Shown here in pieces: positions 1 through 7,796 of a stretch of DNA of 16,097 nt. Below the pieces are notes generated by a model, which was not told the origin of the DNA, did not search any database, and saw nothing but the letters and a program-made list of their open reading frames with translations. Both the position numbers and the translations under genes were made by a program. This DNA comes from an uncultured Kangiella sp. (GTDB lineage: Bacteria > Pseudomonadota > Gammaproteobacteria > Enterobacterales > DSM-103792). The stretch's first letter is position 1; each line of letters opens with the position of its first letter. The stretch lies in the NCBI GenBank assembly GCA_946481205.1, contig CAMLNB010000067.1, positions 1-16,097 on the forward strand, written 5' to 3'.

Positions 1-1650
1 TACTTCCCCGGCTTTGTCATTCCGATGCTGCCGGAGCTGTTGTCGAATGGCTTGTGCTCGCTGAAACCGGACGTCGATCGGCTCTGTCTGGTGTGCGAAA
101 TGACCGTCTCCGATGCCGGCAATCTGTCCAGCCACCGGTTTTATCCGGCGGTGATGCGTTCGCAGCAACGCTTTACCTATACCCGGGTCTGGGCGCTGCT
201 CAATGGCGAGCCGGCGCAATCGGACAAAGAAACCGAGTTGCTGCCGGCCTTGCGCGAACTGCAAGCGCTGTATCAAACGCTGGCGGAAGCGCGCCGGCAG
301 CGCGGCGCCATCGAGCTCGATACCCGCGAGACCAAAGTCCAATTCAATGAACAGCGCAAGATTGAAAAGATTGTGCCGGTCGTGCGCAACGATGCGCACC
401 GGCTGATCGAAGAGTGCATGATTCTGGCCAACGTCGCTGCCGCGCGGTTCCTGAACAAGCACGAAATGCCGACGCTGTACCGGGTGCACCAGGGACCGAA
501 TCTGCGCAAGCTGGAAATGCTGCGTGAACAGTTGGCGGTGCTCGGTCTGCGCCTCGGCGGCGGTGACGAACCGACGCCAAAAGATTACGCAATGCTGATG
601 TCACGCATCGCCGAACGGCCCGATGCCGACAGCATTCAGGTTCTGCTGCTGCGCTCGCTGACGCAAGCCGTTTATCAACCCGAGATGGAGCCGCATTTCG
701 GCTTGGCGCTGACGGCCTACGCCCACTTCACCTCGCCGATTCGCCGTTATCCGGATCTGGTCGTGCACCGCGGCATCAAAGCGATACTGGCGGCGCAGGC
801 ACTGGAGAGCAAAACGCCAATGGCAGGTAACGAAGGTGCCGTTCGTTACGATACCAAGGAACTGGAAACGGTCGGCAGCAGCAATTCCATGACCGAACGC
901 CGCGCCGACGAAGCCAGCCGCGATGTCACCTCCTGGCTCAAGTGCGAATACATGAGCGACAAGCTCGGCGAAGTGTTCGATGGCCGGGTGACCTCAGTGG
1001 TCGGCTTCGGCCTGTTTGTTGAGCTGGAAGCCATCTTTGTCGAAGGCCTGGTTCACATCAGCAGCCTGCGCAATGATTACTACCACTTTGATGCGGCTCA
1101 CCAAACCTTGACGGGCGAACGCAGTGCGGAGCGGTTTACACTCGGTGACAAGATCCGGGTGCGGGTTGCCGAAGTGGATCTGGAGCAACGCAAGATCGAC
1201 TTTCAGTATGTCGAACGCGTGCGCGAGCTACCGGGTAGCAAACCCACTCGCGGCAATGAGCCGACCGATGCCGAGATCAAGGCGCGCCGGATGGCGGCGA
1301 TCCGCAAAGCCCTGGCGCGCGATGGCGCTGGCGACGTGCCCGACAAGGTCGTGCAGGAGCGGCCGCGTCGACGCGATGGCGAACGCAGCCCGGTTCGTTA
1401 TCGGGATGATGCGCCGGCCGGCGCAAAAGCCAAATCCGGCGGCAGCAAATCAGCCGGAGGTCGAGCGAGCACCGGCAAAGCGGCAGGCAGCAAAACCGCA
1501 GCTGGCAAAACGGGTGGCGGCAAGGCCGGCAGTGGAAAAGCCGGCAGCGCCGGCAAGAAGACTGGCAAAACAACCCAAGGCAGCAGTGCGAACAGCAACG
1601 GCAAGACGCCGAGCGCCGTACGCAAACAGAAAAAGCGCAACCGTCGTTAA
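1..1650 (+). CDS. rnr: Ribonuclease R, 3'-5' exoribonuclease (5'-truncated by window edge)
   Basis: RNase R degrades structured RNA processively from the 3' end and works in rRNA/mRNA quality control and trans-translation. The frame is open from base 1, so the true start lies outside; 549 residues are present. The family is usually about 750-830 residues, so the N-terminal HTH and cold-shock domains and the metal-binding aspartate cluster of the RNB domain are missing only because of the edge. Visible parts: the rest of the RNB domain, with NDAHRLIEECMILANVAAARF and the family signature HFTSPIRRYPDL near bases 720-760; one S1 RNA-binding domain from about base 960 to 1215; then a basic low-complexity tail of Gly/Lys/Ala/Ser from about 1420 to the stop. 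Alignment from memory to Escherichia coli RNase R is strong along the whole catalytic part. rlmB follows after 102 bases with no terminator-like hairpin, so co-transcription is likely, as in enterobacteria. Confidence 0.97.
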   Translation, partial: YFPGFVIPMLPELLSNGLCSLKPDVDRLCLVCEMTVSDAGNLSSHRFYPAVMRSQQRFTYTRVWALLNGEPAQSDKETELLPALRELQALYQTLAEARRQRGAIELDTRETKVQFNEQRKIEKIVPVVRNDAHRLIEECMILANVAAARFLNKHEMPTLYRVHQGPNLRKLEMLREQLAVLGLRLGGGDEPTPKDYAMLMSRIAERPDADSIQVLLLRSLTQAVYQPEMEPHFGLALTAYAHFTSPIRRYPDLVVHRGIKAILAAQALESKTPMAGNEGAVRYDTKELETVGSSNSMTERRADEASRDVTSWLKCEYMSDKLGEVFDGRVTSVVGFGLFVELEAIFVEGLVHISSLRNDYYHFDAAHQTLTGERSAERFTLGDKIRVRVAEVDLEQRKIDFQYVERVRELPGSKPTRGNEPTDAEIKARRMAAIRKALARDGAGDVPDKVVQERPRRRDGERSPVRYRDDAPAGAKAKSGGSKSAGGRASTGKAAGSKTAAGKTGGGKAGSGKAGSAGKKTGKTTQGSSANSNGKTPSAVRKQKKRNRR

Positions 1651-1752
1651 CACCTCTGCTGTTGTGTGCCACATCAGCGCAGTTGCGCGCAGCGGCGTTG
1701 ATCAAGTGCAGTGTTACGCGCCACCTTGGTTGTGCGCGTGGAGAATCGTATC

Positions 1753-2490
1753 GTGGACCGTATTTTTGGTGTGCATGCCGTCAGTTCCCTGCTGGAGGCG
1801 GCGCCGGAGCGGATCATCCGTTTGTATGTCTTGGATGGCCGTGACGATCAGAAGTTGCTGGCCTTGCTGCGCAAAGCCGAAGCGCTGGATGTCAGCATCG
1901 TCCGTCGTGATCGCAAAGCACTGGACAACCTGACCGAAGGCGCTGTGCATCAAGGCGTGGTTGCCGAATGCAAAGTCGCACCGCAGCTGCGTGAAGACGA
2001 TCTGGAATCGCTGCTCGAACGGCACTCGGCGCCGCTGCTGTTGGTACTCGATGGCATTACCGATCCGCACAATCTCGGCGCCTGTTTGCGCACTGCTGAT
2101 GCTGCTGGAGTGCACGCGGTGATCGCGCCGAAAGATCGTTCTGCCGCGCTCAATCCGACCGTGCGCAAAGTCGCCTGCGGTGCCGCGGAGCGGGTGCCCT
2201 TCATCAGCGTGACCAATCTGGCACGCACACTGCGGCTGCTCAAAGAGCGCAATGTTTGGGTGGTCGGCACAGCGGGCGAAGCCTCCACCTCGATTTACCA
2301 AAGCAAGCTGACCGGGCCGTTGGCGCTGGTAATGGGCGCCGAAGGCGAAGGCATGCGCCGGCTGACGCGCGAGCACTGCGATCAACTGATTCATATTCCG
2401 ATGTTTGGCAGCGTCAGCAGCCTGAACGTATCGGTGGCAACCGGCGTTTGCTTGTTTGAAGCGGTGCGGCAGCGGAGCACGGACGGATGA
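1753..2490 (+). CDS. rlmB: 23S rRNA (guanosine-2251-2'-O)-methyltransferase RlmB
   Basis: RlmB is a SPOUT-class (trefoil-knot) SAM-dependent enzyme that methylates the ribose of G2251 in the P-loop of 23S rRNA. The 245-residue product matches E. coli RlmB (243 aa) almost end to end. An N-terminal L30e-like RNA-binding domain (about 1-75) is followed by the three SPOUT motifs: [20 protein letters not shown] (103-122), [14 protein letters not shown] (192-205) and [17 protein letters not shown] (215-231). I chose the GTG at 1753 because GGAGAA at 1740-1745 gives a 7-base spacing and the protein then begins [10 protein letters not shown], in register with the E. coli start. Upstream GTG codons at 1711, 1732 and 1738 are open but would add unrelated residues. 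The stop overlaps the next gene by ATGA, implying translational coupling. Confidence 0.95.
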   Translation: MDRIFGVHAVSSLLEAAPERIIRLYVLDGRDDQKLLALLRKAEALDVSIVRRDRKALDNLTEGAVHQGVVAECKVAPQLREDDLESLLERHSAPLLLVLDGITDPHNLGACLRTADAAGVHAVIAPKDRSAALNPTVRKVACGAAERVPFISVTNLARTLRLLKERNVWVVGTAGEASTSIYQSKLTGPLALVMGAEGEGMRRLTREHCDQLIHIPMFGSVSSLNVSVATGVCLFEAVRQRSTDG

Positions 2491-3623
2491 AGTGGCATCG
2501 ACTGACCGGATTGGGTTTGCTGTTGTTGTTTGGTGTGCTGATGCTCGGTCTTTTTCAGCTGTATCAGTACTGGCAAGCGCAAGCCCTGTTGCGCAGCAGC
2601 CAGCAGAATGAGCAACTGGCTTTGCACATGGAGACCTTGCTTGACGGTTTGCAGAGCCATGTCAAGCGACTGCAGCACAGCGCCCATCTGGCCTTGCATG
2701 ACGACAGCGAGCCGGCCGCCTTGCTGAAGTTTTTGCAGCCGAGTTTGCCGGCATCGTCAGCGGGTTATTCCCTGGATGTGTTGCAGCAACACACGCCGTC
2801 CGCGCAGCTTGGCAATGTCTATCTGGCAGCCGATCCGCAGCAGGCGGATCTGCAGGCCGAGTTGCGCATCATCTGGGCCTTGTTCCCGCTGGCTGCGTCG
2901 ACCCATCTGACCGACAGTGCACTGCAATGGAGTTATTACAATTCCTTGCGGGCGCCATTGGTCGGCATGTTTCCGTACCGCAGCACCGAGCGCTTGCTGC
3001 GTGACAACGGCATCGAAACTTTGCCGGCATTCTTTGACGCTTTCATCAACCCAAATGATCAGCAGCGCTTGGCGGTGCAACTGAGTGCACAGCAGACACC
3101 CACCTGGCGCAAACCACATGTCGACAAAGCCGGTGCCGGTTGGGTGGTGCCACTGGTCGCGCCGGTGCGATCCGAAGGCACGGTCATCGGTTTGGTTTCG
3201 GCCGATGTCCGGCTACCATTTTTGTCGAACCATTTGGCCAAGCTGACCACCGCACCCGAGCGCACTTTGCTGATGGATGATGAGCAACGGGTGTTGGCCG
3301 ACAGCCGCTTATCACTGGAAACCGACAGCCGACTGGCACGACTGGGCGAACGCTTGCCTGCATCGGTGGCCTCGTTGGCGCCGACCCTGACGCGCGCCAA
3401 TCCGGGCTGGTCCAGTGCCGGTGACTATCATTTGATGTTGCGGCCGCTGGCGCACAGCCAATGGACCTTGGTGCGTCTGATCCCCAGCGATGAACTGTTG
3501 TTTGAAGTACGCCTGCGTGTGTTGCTGGTGGCGCTTCCCTTGCTGCTGATTCTCAGTGGTTTGGTGATGAGTTGGTACCGTCACCGCGAACGCGGACGTT
3601 ACCGGGCCAATCGTTCGAGCTAG
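2487..3623 (+). CDS. Membrane-anchored periplasmic dCache-type sensor without output domain
   Basis: This 378-residue protein has a TM helix at about 7-27, a periplasmic region of roughly 310 residues, a second TM helix at about 342-362, and a basic cytoplasmic tail of only about 15 residues. The middle looks like a double Cache (PDC) ligand-binding fold: [20 protein letters not shown] (207-226) followed by [20 protein letters not shown] (231-250) matches the Cache pattern of a Trp-containing strand, an 'APV' strand, then a 'G-vvg-Di' strand. A second small module follows (about 258-335, starting [13 protein letters not shown]). In known proteins such heads feed HAMP, GGDEF, kinase or chemoreceptor signalling domains; none is present here. 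The gap to greB is 11 bases, so no remnant of a lost domain can hide there. The start overlaps the rlmB stop by ATGA. Family recognition is by pattern only; ligand and function are unknown. Confidence 0.75.
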   Translation: MKWHRLTGLGLLLLFGVLMLGLFQLYQYWQAQALLRSSQQNEQLALHMETLLDGLQSHVKRLQHSAHLALHDDSEPAALLKFLQPSLPASSAGYSLDVLQQHTPSAQLGNVYLAADPQQADLQAELRIIWALFPLAASTHLTDSALQWSYYNSLRAPLVGMFPYRSTERLLRDNGIETLPAFFDAFINPNDQQRLAVQLSAQQTPTWRKPHVDKAGAGWVVPLVAPVRSEGTVIGLVSADVRLPFLSNHLAKLTTAPERTLLMDDEQRVLADSRLSLETDSRLARLGERLPASVASLAPTLTRANPGWSSAGDYHLMLRPLAHSQWTLVRLIPSDELLFEVRLRVLLVALPLLLILSGLVMSWYRHRERGRYRANRSS

Positions 3624-3634
3624 GTGCCGGTGTC

Positions 3635-4150
3635 ATGAAGACTGTGGTGCCGAACCGCGAATCGCGTTCGCCGTATATCACCCGCGAAGGCGCCGAGTGC
3701 TTGCGCGAGGAGCTGTTGCACTTGCTGCGGGTCAAGCGTCCGGAAATCACTGCTGCAGTGGCGGCGGCGGCCGCGCTCGGTGACCGCTCGGAAAACGCCG
3801 AGTACATTTACGGCAAGAAAATGCTGCGCGAAACCGACCGCCGGATCCGGTTTCTGGAAAAGCGCTTGCAGGAATTGAAAGTGATTGATCAGCTGCCGGC
3901 GGATCAAACCCGGGTCTTTTTTGCCGCCTGGGTGGTGTTGGAAGATGAAGCAGGCGCCCTGCATCGCTATCGCTTGGTCGGGCCGGATGAAGCCGATGCG
4001 GACAAAGGCTATATCAATATCGATTCACCGCTGGCGCGCGCGCTGCTGAAAAAGACGCTCGATGATGAAGTCAGCGTGCGGACGCCAGCCGGGGAGACCG
4101 TTTACACCATTGTGGCGATTGCCTATGGCGCGCCGCCGGAGCTGACATGA
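3635..4150 (+). CDS. greB: Transcript cleavage factor GreB
   Basis: GreB inserts its coiled coil into the secondary channel of RNA polymerase and stimulates cleavage of backtracked RNA. The 171-residue product has an N-terminal helical hairpin (about 13-88) carrying the conserved tip LGDRSENAEY (48-57), whose acidic residues D50 and E53 correspond to the catalytic pair of Gre factors. The DRRIRFLEKRL segment follows, then a C-terminal FKBP-like domain ending in the diagnostic INIDSPLARALLKKTLDDEV. Close resemblance to E. coli GreB, with Tyr in ENAEY, favours GreB over GreA. The start ATG at 3635 has AGGTG at 3622-3626. The N terminus is about ten residues longer than in E. coli, as I recall for other non-enteric GreB proteins. 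It lies 11 bases after the sensor gene and overlaps trkH by ATGA, so it belongs to the same unit. Confidence 0.95.
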   Translation: MKTVVPNRESRSPYITREGAECLREELLHLLRVKRPEITAAVAAAAALGDRSENAEYIYGKKMLRETDRRIRFLEKRLQELKVIDQLPADQTRVFFAAWVVLEDEAGALHRYRLVGPDEADADKGYINIDSPLARALLKKTLDDEVSVRTPAGETVYTIVAIAYGAPPELT

Positions 4151-5595
4151 TTCAGTTTCTGATTATTCGCCGCCTGATTGGCGCCATGCTGATGATTTTC
4201 GGCGCCAGCATGCTGCCGCCATTGCTGGTGTCGCTGTTCTATGGTGACGGCAAGTGGTTGGTTTTTTTTGTTCTGCTGCTGCTGACACTGGCGATCGGAT
4301 TCCTGTTGTTCCGCAATACGCCGCATCAGCGCGAACCGAAAACCCGTGATGGCATTGTGATCGTCGTGCTGATCTGGGTCGGTTTTGGTTTGGTCGGCGC
4401 GCTGCCGTTTGTCTGGGCGCTCGGTATCAGTTTCACCGATGCGGTATTTGAAGCCGTGTCCGGCCTGACCACGACTGGCGCCACCGTGTTGTCCGGTCTC
4501 GATACCATGCCGAAATCGATGCTCTGGTATCGGATGCAACTGCATTTCTTCGGCGGCATGGGCGTCATCATCTTGGCGGTGGCGATTCTGCCGATGTTCA
4601 ACATCGGCGGCAGCCGCTTGTTCAAATCGGAAGCCACCGGGCCGATGAAGGAAGACAAGCTGGCCCCGCGTATTGCTCAGACTGCGCGGCTGTTGTGGTT
4701 GGTCTATGTCAGCCTGATTTTGATCACGGCATTTGCTTACTGGCTTGCCGGCATGACGGTGTTCGATGCGCTTTGTCATGCCATCTCGGCTGTGTCCACT
4801 GGCGGCTTTGGCAACTACGACGCCAACATGGCTTATTACCAAAGCGATGCGATTCATCTGATCACCATCGCGTCGATGCTGGCTGGTGGTATCAATATGG
4901 GCCTGCATTTTGCTGTCTGGCATCGCAAGAGTGCCGAGCTGTACACCCGCGATCAGGAGACTCGCACGTTTCTCGGTATCGTGTTGTTTGTCACCGTCGT
5001 GACGGCGAGCGTGCTGTACAGCAATGACACGATTCCCAGCCTGTGGCAGACCATCAAGGTTGCGTTGTTCCAGGTGGTCAGCGTGATCACCAGCACCGGT
5101 TATTCGATTGCCGATATGTCGGTGTGGCCGATGTTTGCACCGCTGTTTGTCATTGCCTGCAGCTATTTTGGTGGTTGTTCCGGTTCGACCGCCGGTGGCA
5201 TCAAGATCCTGCGTATTTTCCTGTTGTTCAAACAGGCCAGCCGGGAGGCCAAGCGGCTGGTGCAGCCCGGCATTGTTGCCCACGTCAAATACAACGGCCG
5301 CATCATTCCCGACAACGTCGCCGATTCGGTATGGGGCTTTTTTGCGCTATGGATTCTGACCGCCGCCATTCTGACCCTGTTGTTGGTCGGTTCCGGTTTG
5401 TCGCCGGTTGGCGCTTTCGGCGCCGCGGCCGCAGCGTTGAACAATATGGGCGTGGGCTTGGCTGAAGTCGGTAGCACCTTCGCAGGCATGTCGACGGCCG
5501 GTAAATGGCTGATGTCGTTTGCGATGCTGGTCGGCCGTCTGGAAATCTTTACCTTCTTCGTGCTGTTCACCCCCATCTTCTGGCGCCGTTTCTAG
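4147..5595 (+). CDS. trkH: Trk system potassium uptake protein TrkH
   Basis: TrkH is the K+-translocating inner-membrane subunit of the Trk system; it normally works with the NAD/ATP-binding regulator TrkA, which is not encoded in this window. The 482 residues match the E. coli length (483). All four selectivity-filter repeats can be read: TTTGAT (108-113), STGGF (217-221), TSTGYS (315-320) and NNMGVG (432-437), each the P-loop of one M1-P-M2 unit. FGGCSGSTAGGIKILRIFLL (341-360) and the C-terminal LEIFTFFVLFTPIFWRRF are also typical. GGAG at 4138-4141 lies 5 bases before the ATG, inside the end of greB, and start and stop overlap (ATGA), so its translation is coupled to greB. The neighbouring downstream operon encodes another putative cation permease. 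Confidence 0.95.
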   Translation: MIQFLIIRRLIGAMLMIFGASMLPPLLVSLFYGDGKWLVFFVLLLLTLAIGFLLFRNTPHQREPKTRDGIVIVVLIWVGFGLVGALPFVWALGISFTDAVFEAVSGLTTTGATVLSGLDTMPKSMLWYRMQLHFFGGMGVIILAVAILPMFNIGGSRLFKSEATGPMKEDKLAPRIAQTARLLWLVYVSLILITAFAYWLAGMTVFDALCHAISAVSTGGFGNYDANMAYYQSDAIHLITIASMLAGGINMGLHFAVWHRKSAELYTRDQETRTFLGIVLFVTVVTASVLYSNDTIPSLWQTIKVALFQVVSVITSTGYSIADMSVWPMFAPLFVIACSYFGGCSGSTAGGIKILRIFLLFKQASREAKRLVQPGIVAHVKYNGRIIPDNVADSVWGFFALWILTAAILTLLLVGSGLSPVGAFGAAAAALNNMGVGLAEVGSTFAGMSTAGKWLMSFAMLVGRLEIFTFFVLFTPIFWRRF

Positions 5596-5623
5596 GCGCG
5601 CGACGGGTCCGGTCCTATTTGGT

Positions 5624-5654
5624 ACAAAACGCCTGTTATTAGTGGCGGTTTTGT
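5624..5654 (+). terminator. Possible weak intrinsic terminator after trkH
   Basis: ACAAAACGCC (5624-5633) can pair with GGCG-G-TTTTGT (5644-5654) across a 10-base loop, with one bulged G. The run of A before and T after the CGCC/GGCG core resembles a bidirectional terminator, but the GC core is only 4 bp, so termination may be partial and read-through into the permease gene is possible. It starts 28 bases after the trkH stop. Confidence 0.4.
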
Positions 5655-5656
5655 CA

Positions 5657-5672
5657 GTTGCTGCGCAGCAAC
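5657..5672. promoter_or_regulatory. Perfect 16-bp palindrome over the putative -35
   Basis: GTTGCTGCGCAGCAAC is its own reverse complement. It overlaps the predicted -35 of the permease promoter, so it may be an operator for a dimeric regulator. A short RNA hairpin is less likely because it would lie upstream of the predicted start site. I did not see a second copy in the window. Confidence 0.4.
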
Positions 5673-5686
5673 ATCAGGCGTATGAT
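5658..5686 (+). promoter_or_regulatory. Candidate sigma-70 promoter for the permease operon
   Basis: TTGCTG (5658-5663) and TATGAT (5681-5686) are separated by 17 bases. The -10 is one mismatch from consensus; the -35 keeps only TTG. Transcription would start near 5693, giving a leader of about 24 bases. The -35 lies inside the palindrome 5657-5672, and the start site lies inside the dyad 5686-5717, an arrangement expected for a regulated promoter. This is inferred from sequence only. Confidence 0.45.
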
Positions 5687-5717
5687 TTTTATACGTACGT
5701 GTAATTACGTATAAAAA
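5686..5717. promoter_or_regulatory. 12-bp perfect inverted repeat (TATACGTA type) at the permease start codon
   Basis: TTTTTATACGTA (5686-5697) and TACGTATAAAAA (5706-5717) are exact reverse complements separated by 8 bases; the right arm ends on the A of the permease ATG. The left half contains TATACGTACG (5690-5699), which recurs exactly at 12082-12091 upstream of the sensor kinase. Placement just after the -10 suggests a repressor or response-regulator site. In RNA the dyad could also form a hairpin hiding the start codon. Confidence 0.6.
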
Positions 5718-7795
5718 TGAGCCGCCAGCCCACTTTTGCAACACTTTCTCGATTTTTGTTCGGCGCTCCCCGTTCTTTGCAGGGACCGGATACCCGCCGT
5801 CATTTGGCGCTGACGGCCTTTCTGGCGTGGGTTGGCTTGGGCGCCGACGGCTTGTCTTCCTCAGCGTACGGTCCGGAGGAGGCCTTTCTGGCCCTCGGTG
5901 AACACGGCGAATTGGGGCTTTATCTTGCCGTCGCCACCGCGCTGACGGTGTTCATCATCGCGGTTTCGTATAACCAAGTCATTGAGCTGTTTCCCTCCGG
6001 TGGCGGCGGATACAAGGTCGCCACCACGTTGATCGGGCCGAAAGCCGGGCTGCTGTCCGGTTCTGCCTTGATCATCGACTATGTGCTGACCATTGCGATC
6101 TCGGTCGCCGCCTGCGTCGACGCGCTGTTCAGCGCGCTACCGCTGGCCTTTCAACCCTACAAACTGCCGGTTGAAGTGGGCCTGGTTCTGATGCTGATGA
6201 TCCTGAATCTGCGCGGCATGAAGGAATCGGTGCAGATCCTGTTGCCGCTTTTCATCGGCTTTTTGCTCAGTCATTTCCTGTTGATTGTTTACGGTATCGC
6301 CGCACACGGCGACCGGTTGCCGACGTTGATTCCCGAAACGCTCAGAGAAACCGGAGAAATGACCGGTGAGTTCGGTTCCCTGTTTGTGATTGCCTTGTTG
6401 TTGAAAGCGTACTCACTCGGTGGCGGAACTTACACCGGATTGGAGGCCGTTTCCAACAACGTCAATACGCTGGCCGAGCCACGGGTACGAACCGGTCGGC
6501 TGACCATGTTTTTCATGGCGCTGAGTCTGAGCTTTACCGCCGCCGGCATTATCGTGCTCTATCTCTTGTGGGACGCCCAACACATCACCGGCATGACGTT
6601 GAACGCGGTGGTGTTTCAGGCCGTGCTCGAAGACATCGGGCTGGGCGACGGCAGTTTGGTGGTGGTGTTGTTACTGGAGGCCGGATTGCTGCTGGTGGCG
6701 GCGAATACCGGTTTCTTGGGCGGGCCAGCCGTACTGTCGAATCTGGCGGTGGATGGTTGGATGCCGCGACAGTTCCGGCGCTTGTCGAGTCGGCTGGTGA
6801 CCCAAAATGGCATCGTGCTGTTTGGCCTGGCAGCGCTGGTCATTTTGCTGGCATCGCACGGTAAAGTGGCATTGCTGGTGGTGCTTTACTCGATCAATGT
6901 GTTCATTACCTTTTCGCTGTCATTGCTGGGCTTGTGCATCTATTGGTGGCGACATCGCCAGCAACGCAAAGCCTACCGACGCTTACTGTTGTCGTCGGTC
7001 GGGCTACTGGTCACGGTCAGCATTCTGTTTGTCACTGTCATCGAGAAGTTCACCGAAGGCGGGTGGGTCACGGTCTTGATAACCGGCGTGATGTTCTTGC
7101 TTGGCTATGCCATCAAGCAGCACTATCAAATGGCCGAACGCGAACTGAAAGTCATCGACAAGCGGTTGGCAGAAACGGTGCCTGCGCTGCCGTCACCGTT
7201 ACCGACCAGACTGGATCAGGACGCCCGCACAGCGGTCGTGATGGTGGGCTCGAAAGGTCGTGGCACGGCCATGCATACCTTGCTGTGGATACACCGCATT
7301 TTCCCCAATGTGTTCAGCAATTTTGTGTTTGTCAGTGTCGGCGAAGTCGATGTCGAGCGATTGTCGGCGGAGAACGGTATTGAACAGCTGCACGAACGCA
7401 TGGAGCACAATCTGAGTCAATTGGTTGCGTATTGTCAGCATCGTGGTTGGCCGGCGCACTACGTCTTCGCTTTCTCGGCTGACCGGGTACGCGAGCTGAC
7501 CGACATGGCAGAGCGTTTGCGCAATGAATACCCGAACTGCGTCTTCTTCGCCTCGCAATTGATGTTCGATACCTGGTGGGCCCGCGTTTTGCACCACCAG
7601 AGCGCGTTTGCATTGCAAGAAGAGTTGCTTGAGCGTGGCATGCAGATGGTGATCTTGCCGATGAAGCTGAGCACCATTCGCGCCGCGAGCACCGATCTCA
7701 CCCACCAGCGTAAACAGTATGAATCAGCTTGGCAGGCTGGCATCTGCGGTTATCGGCCGCAGGTGGTCATGGCCGATTCTCCGAGGAGCTCATGA
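5717..7795 (+). CDS. APC-superfamily permease, KUP/KimA-like, probable potassium importer
   Basis: This 692-residue protein has about 12 TM helices (roughly 30-470) and a soluble C-terminal domain (about 500-690). Motifs shared with KimA-type (formerly YdaO) and other long APC permeases are LGADGLSSSAYGPEEAF (41-57), FPSGGGGYKVA (92-102), SGSALIIDYVLTIAISVAA (114-132), LNLRGMKESV (163-172), TYTGLEAVSNN (238-248) and KFTEGGWVTV (444-453) before the last TM helix. The tail begins TAVVMVGSKGRGTA and looks like a Rossmann/USP-like cytoplasmic domain, as in KimA. KimA imports K+ in Bacillus subtilis. A location beside trkH fits K+ here, but substrate is inference, and amino-acid transport is the main alternative. 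The ATG at 5717 has no Shine-Dalgarno; TTG 5757 is an alternative, also without one. It is probably co-transcribed with the next gene, whose start follows after one base. Confidence 0.8.
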   Translation: MSRQPTFATLSRFLFGAPRSLQGPDTRRHLALTAFLAWVGLGADGLSSSAYGPEEAFLALGEHGELGLYLAVATALTVFIIAVSYNQVIELFPSGGGGYKVATTLIGPKAGLLSGSALIIDYVLTIAISVAACVDALFSALPLAFQPYKLPVEVGLVLMLMILNLRGMKESVQILLPLFIGFLLSHFLLIVYGIAAHGDRLPTLIPETLRETGEMTGEFGSLFVIALLLKAYSLGGGTYTGLEAVSNNVNTLAEPRVRTGRLTMFFMALSLSFTAAGIIVLYLLWDAQHITGMTLNAVVFQAVLEDIGLGDGSLVVVLLLEAGLLLVAANTGFLGGPAVLSNLAVDGWMPRQFRRLSSRLVTQNGIVLFGLAALVILLASHGKVALLVVLYSINVFITFSLSLLGLCIYWWRHRQQRKAYRRLLLSSVGLLVTVSILFVTVIEKFTEGGWVTVLITGVMFLLGYAIKQHYQMAERELKVIDKRLAETVPALPSPLPTRLDQDARTAVVMVGSKGRGTAMHTLLWIHRIFPNVFSNFVFVSVGEVDVERLSAENGIEQLHERMEHNLSQLVAYCQHRGWPAHYVFAFSADRVRELTDMAERLRNEYPNCVFFASQLMFDTWWARVLHHQSAFALQEELLERGMQMVILPMKLSTIRAASTDLTHQRKQYESAWQAGICGYRPQVVMADSPRSS

Positions 7796-7796
7796 G

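Noticed and set aside
1651..1752. Possible separate promoter or terminator between rnr and rlmB
   Set aside because: I found no stem with a T tract and no convincing -35/-10 pair; a common transcript is the simpler reading.
1124..1933. 269-codon plus frame bridging the end of rnr and the start of rlmB
   Set aside because: Out of frame with both conserved genes; it exists only because the repetitive GC-rich RNase R tail lacks stops in this frame.
4123..5283. 386-codon open frame on the minus strand opposite trkH
   Set aside because: Its translation is rich in Gln, His and Arg with no recognisable motif, as expected for the complement of a hydrophobic Leu/Val-rich gene; trkH on the plus strand is certain.
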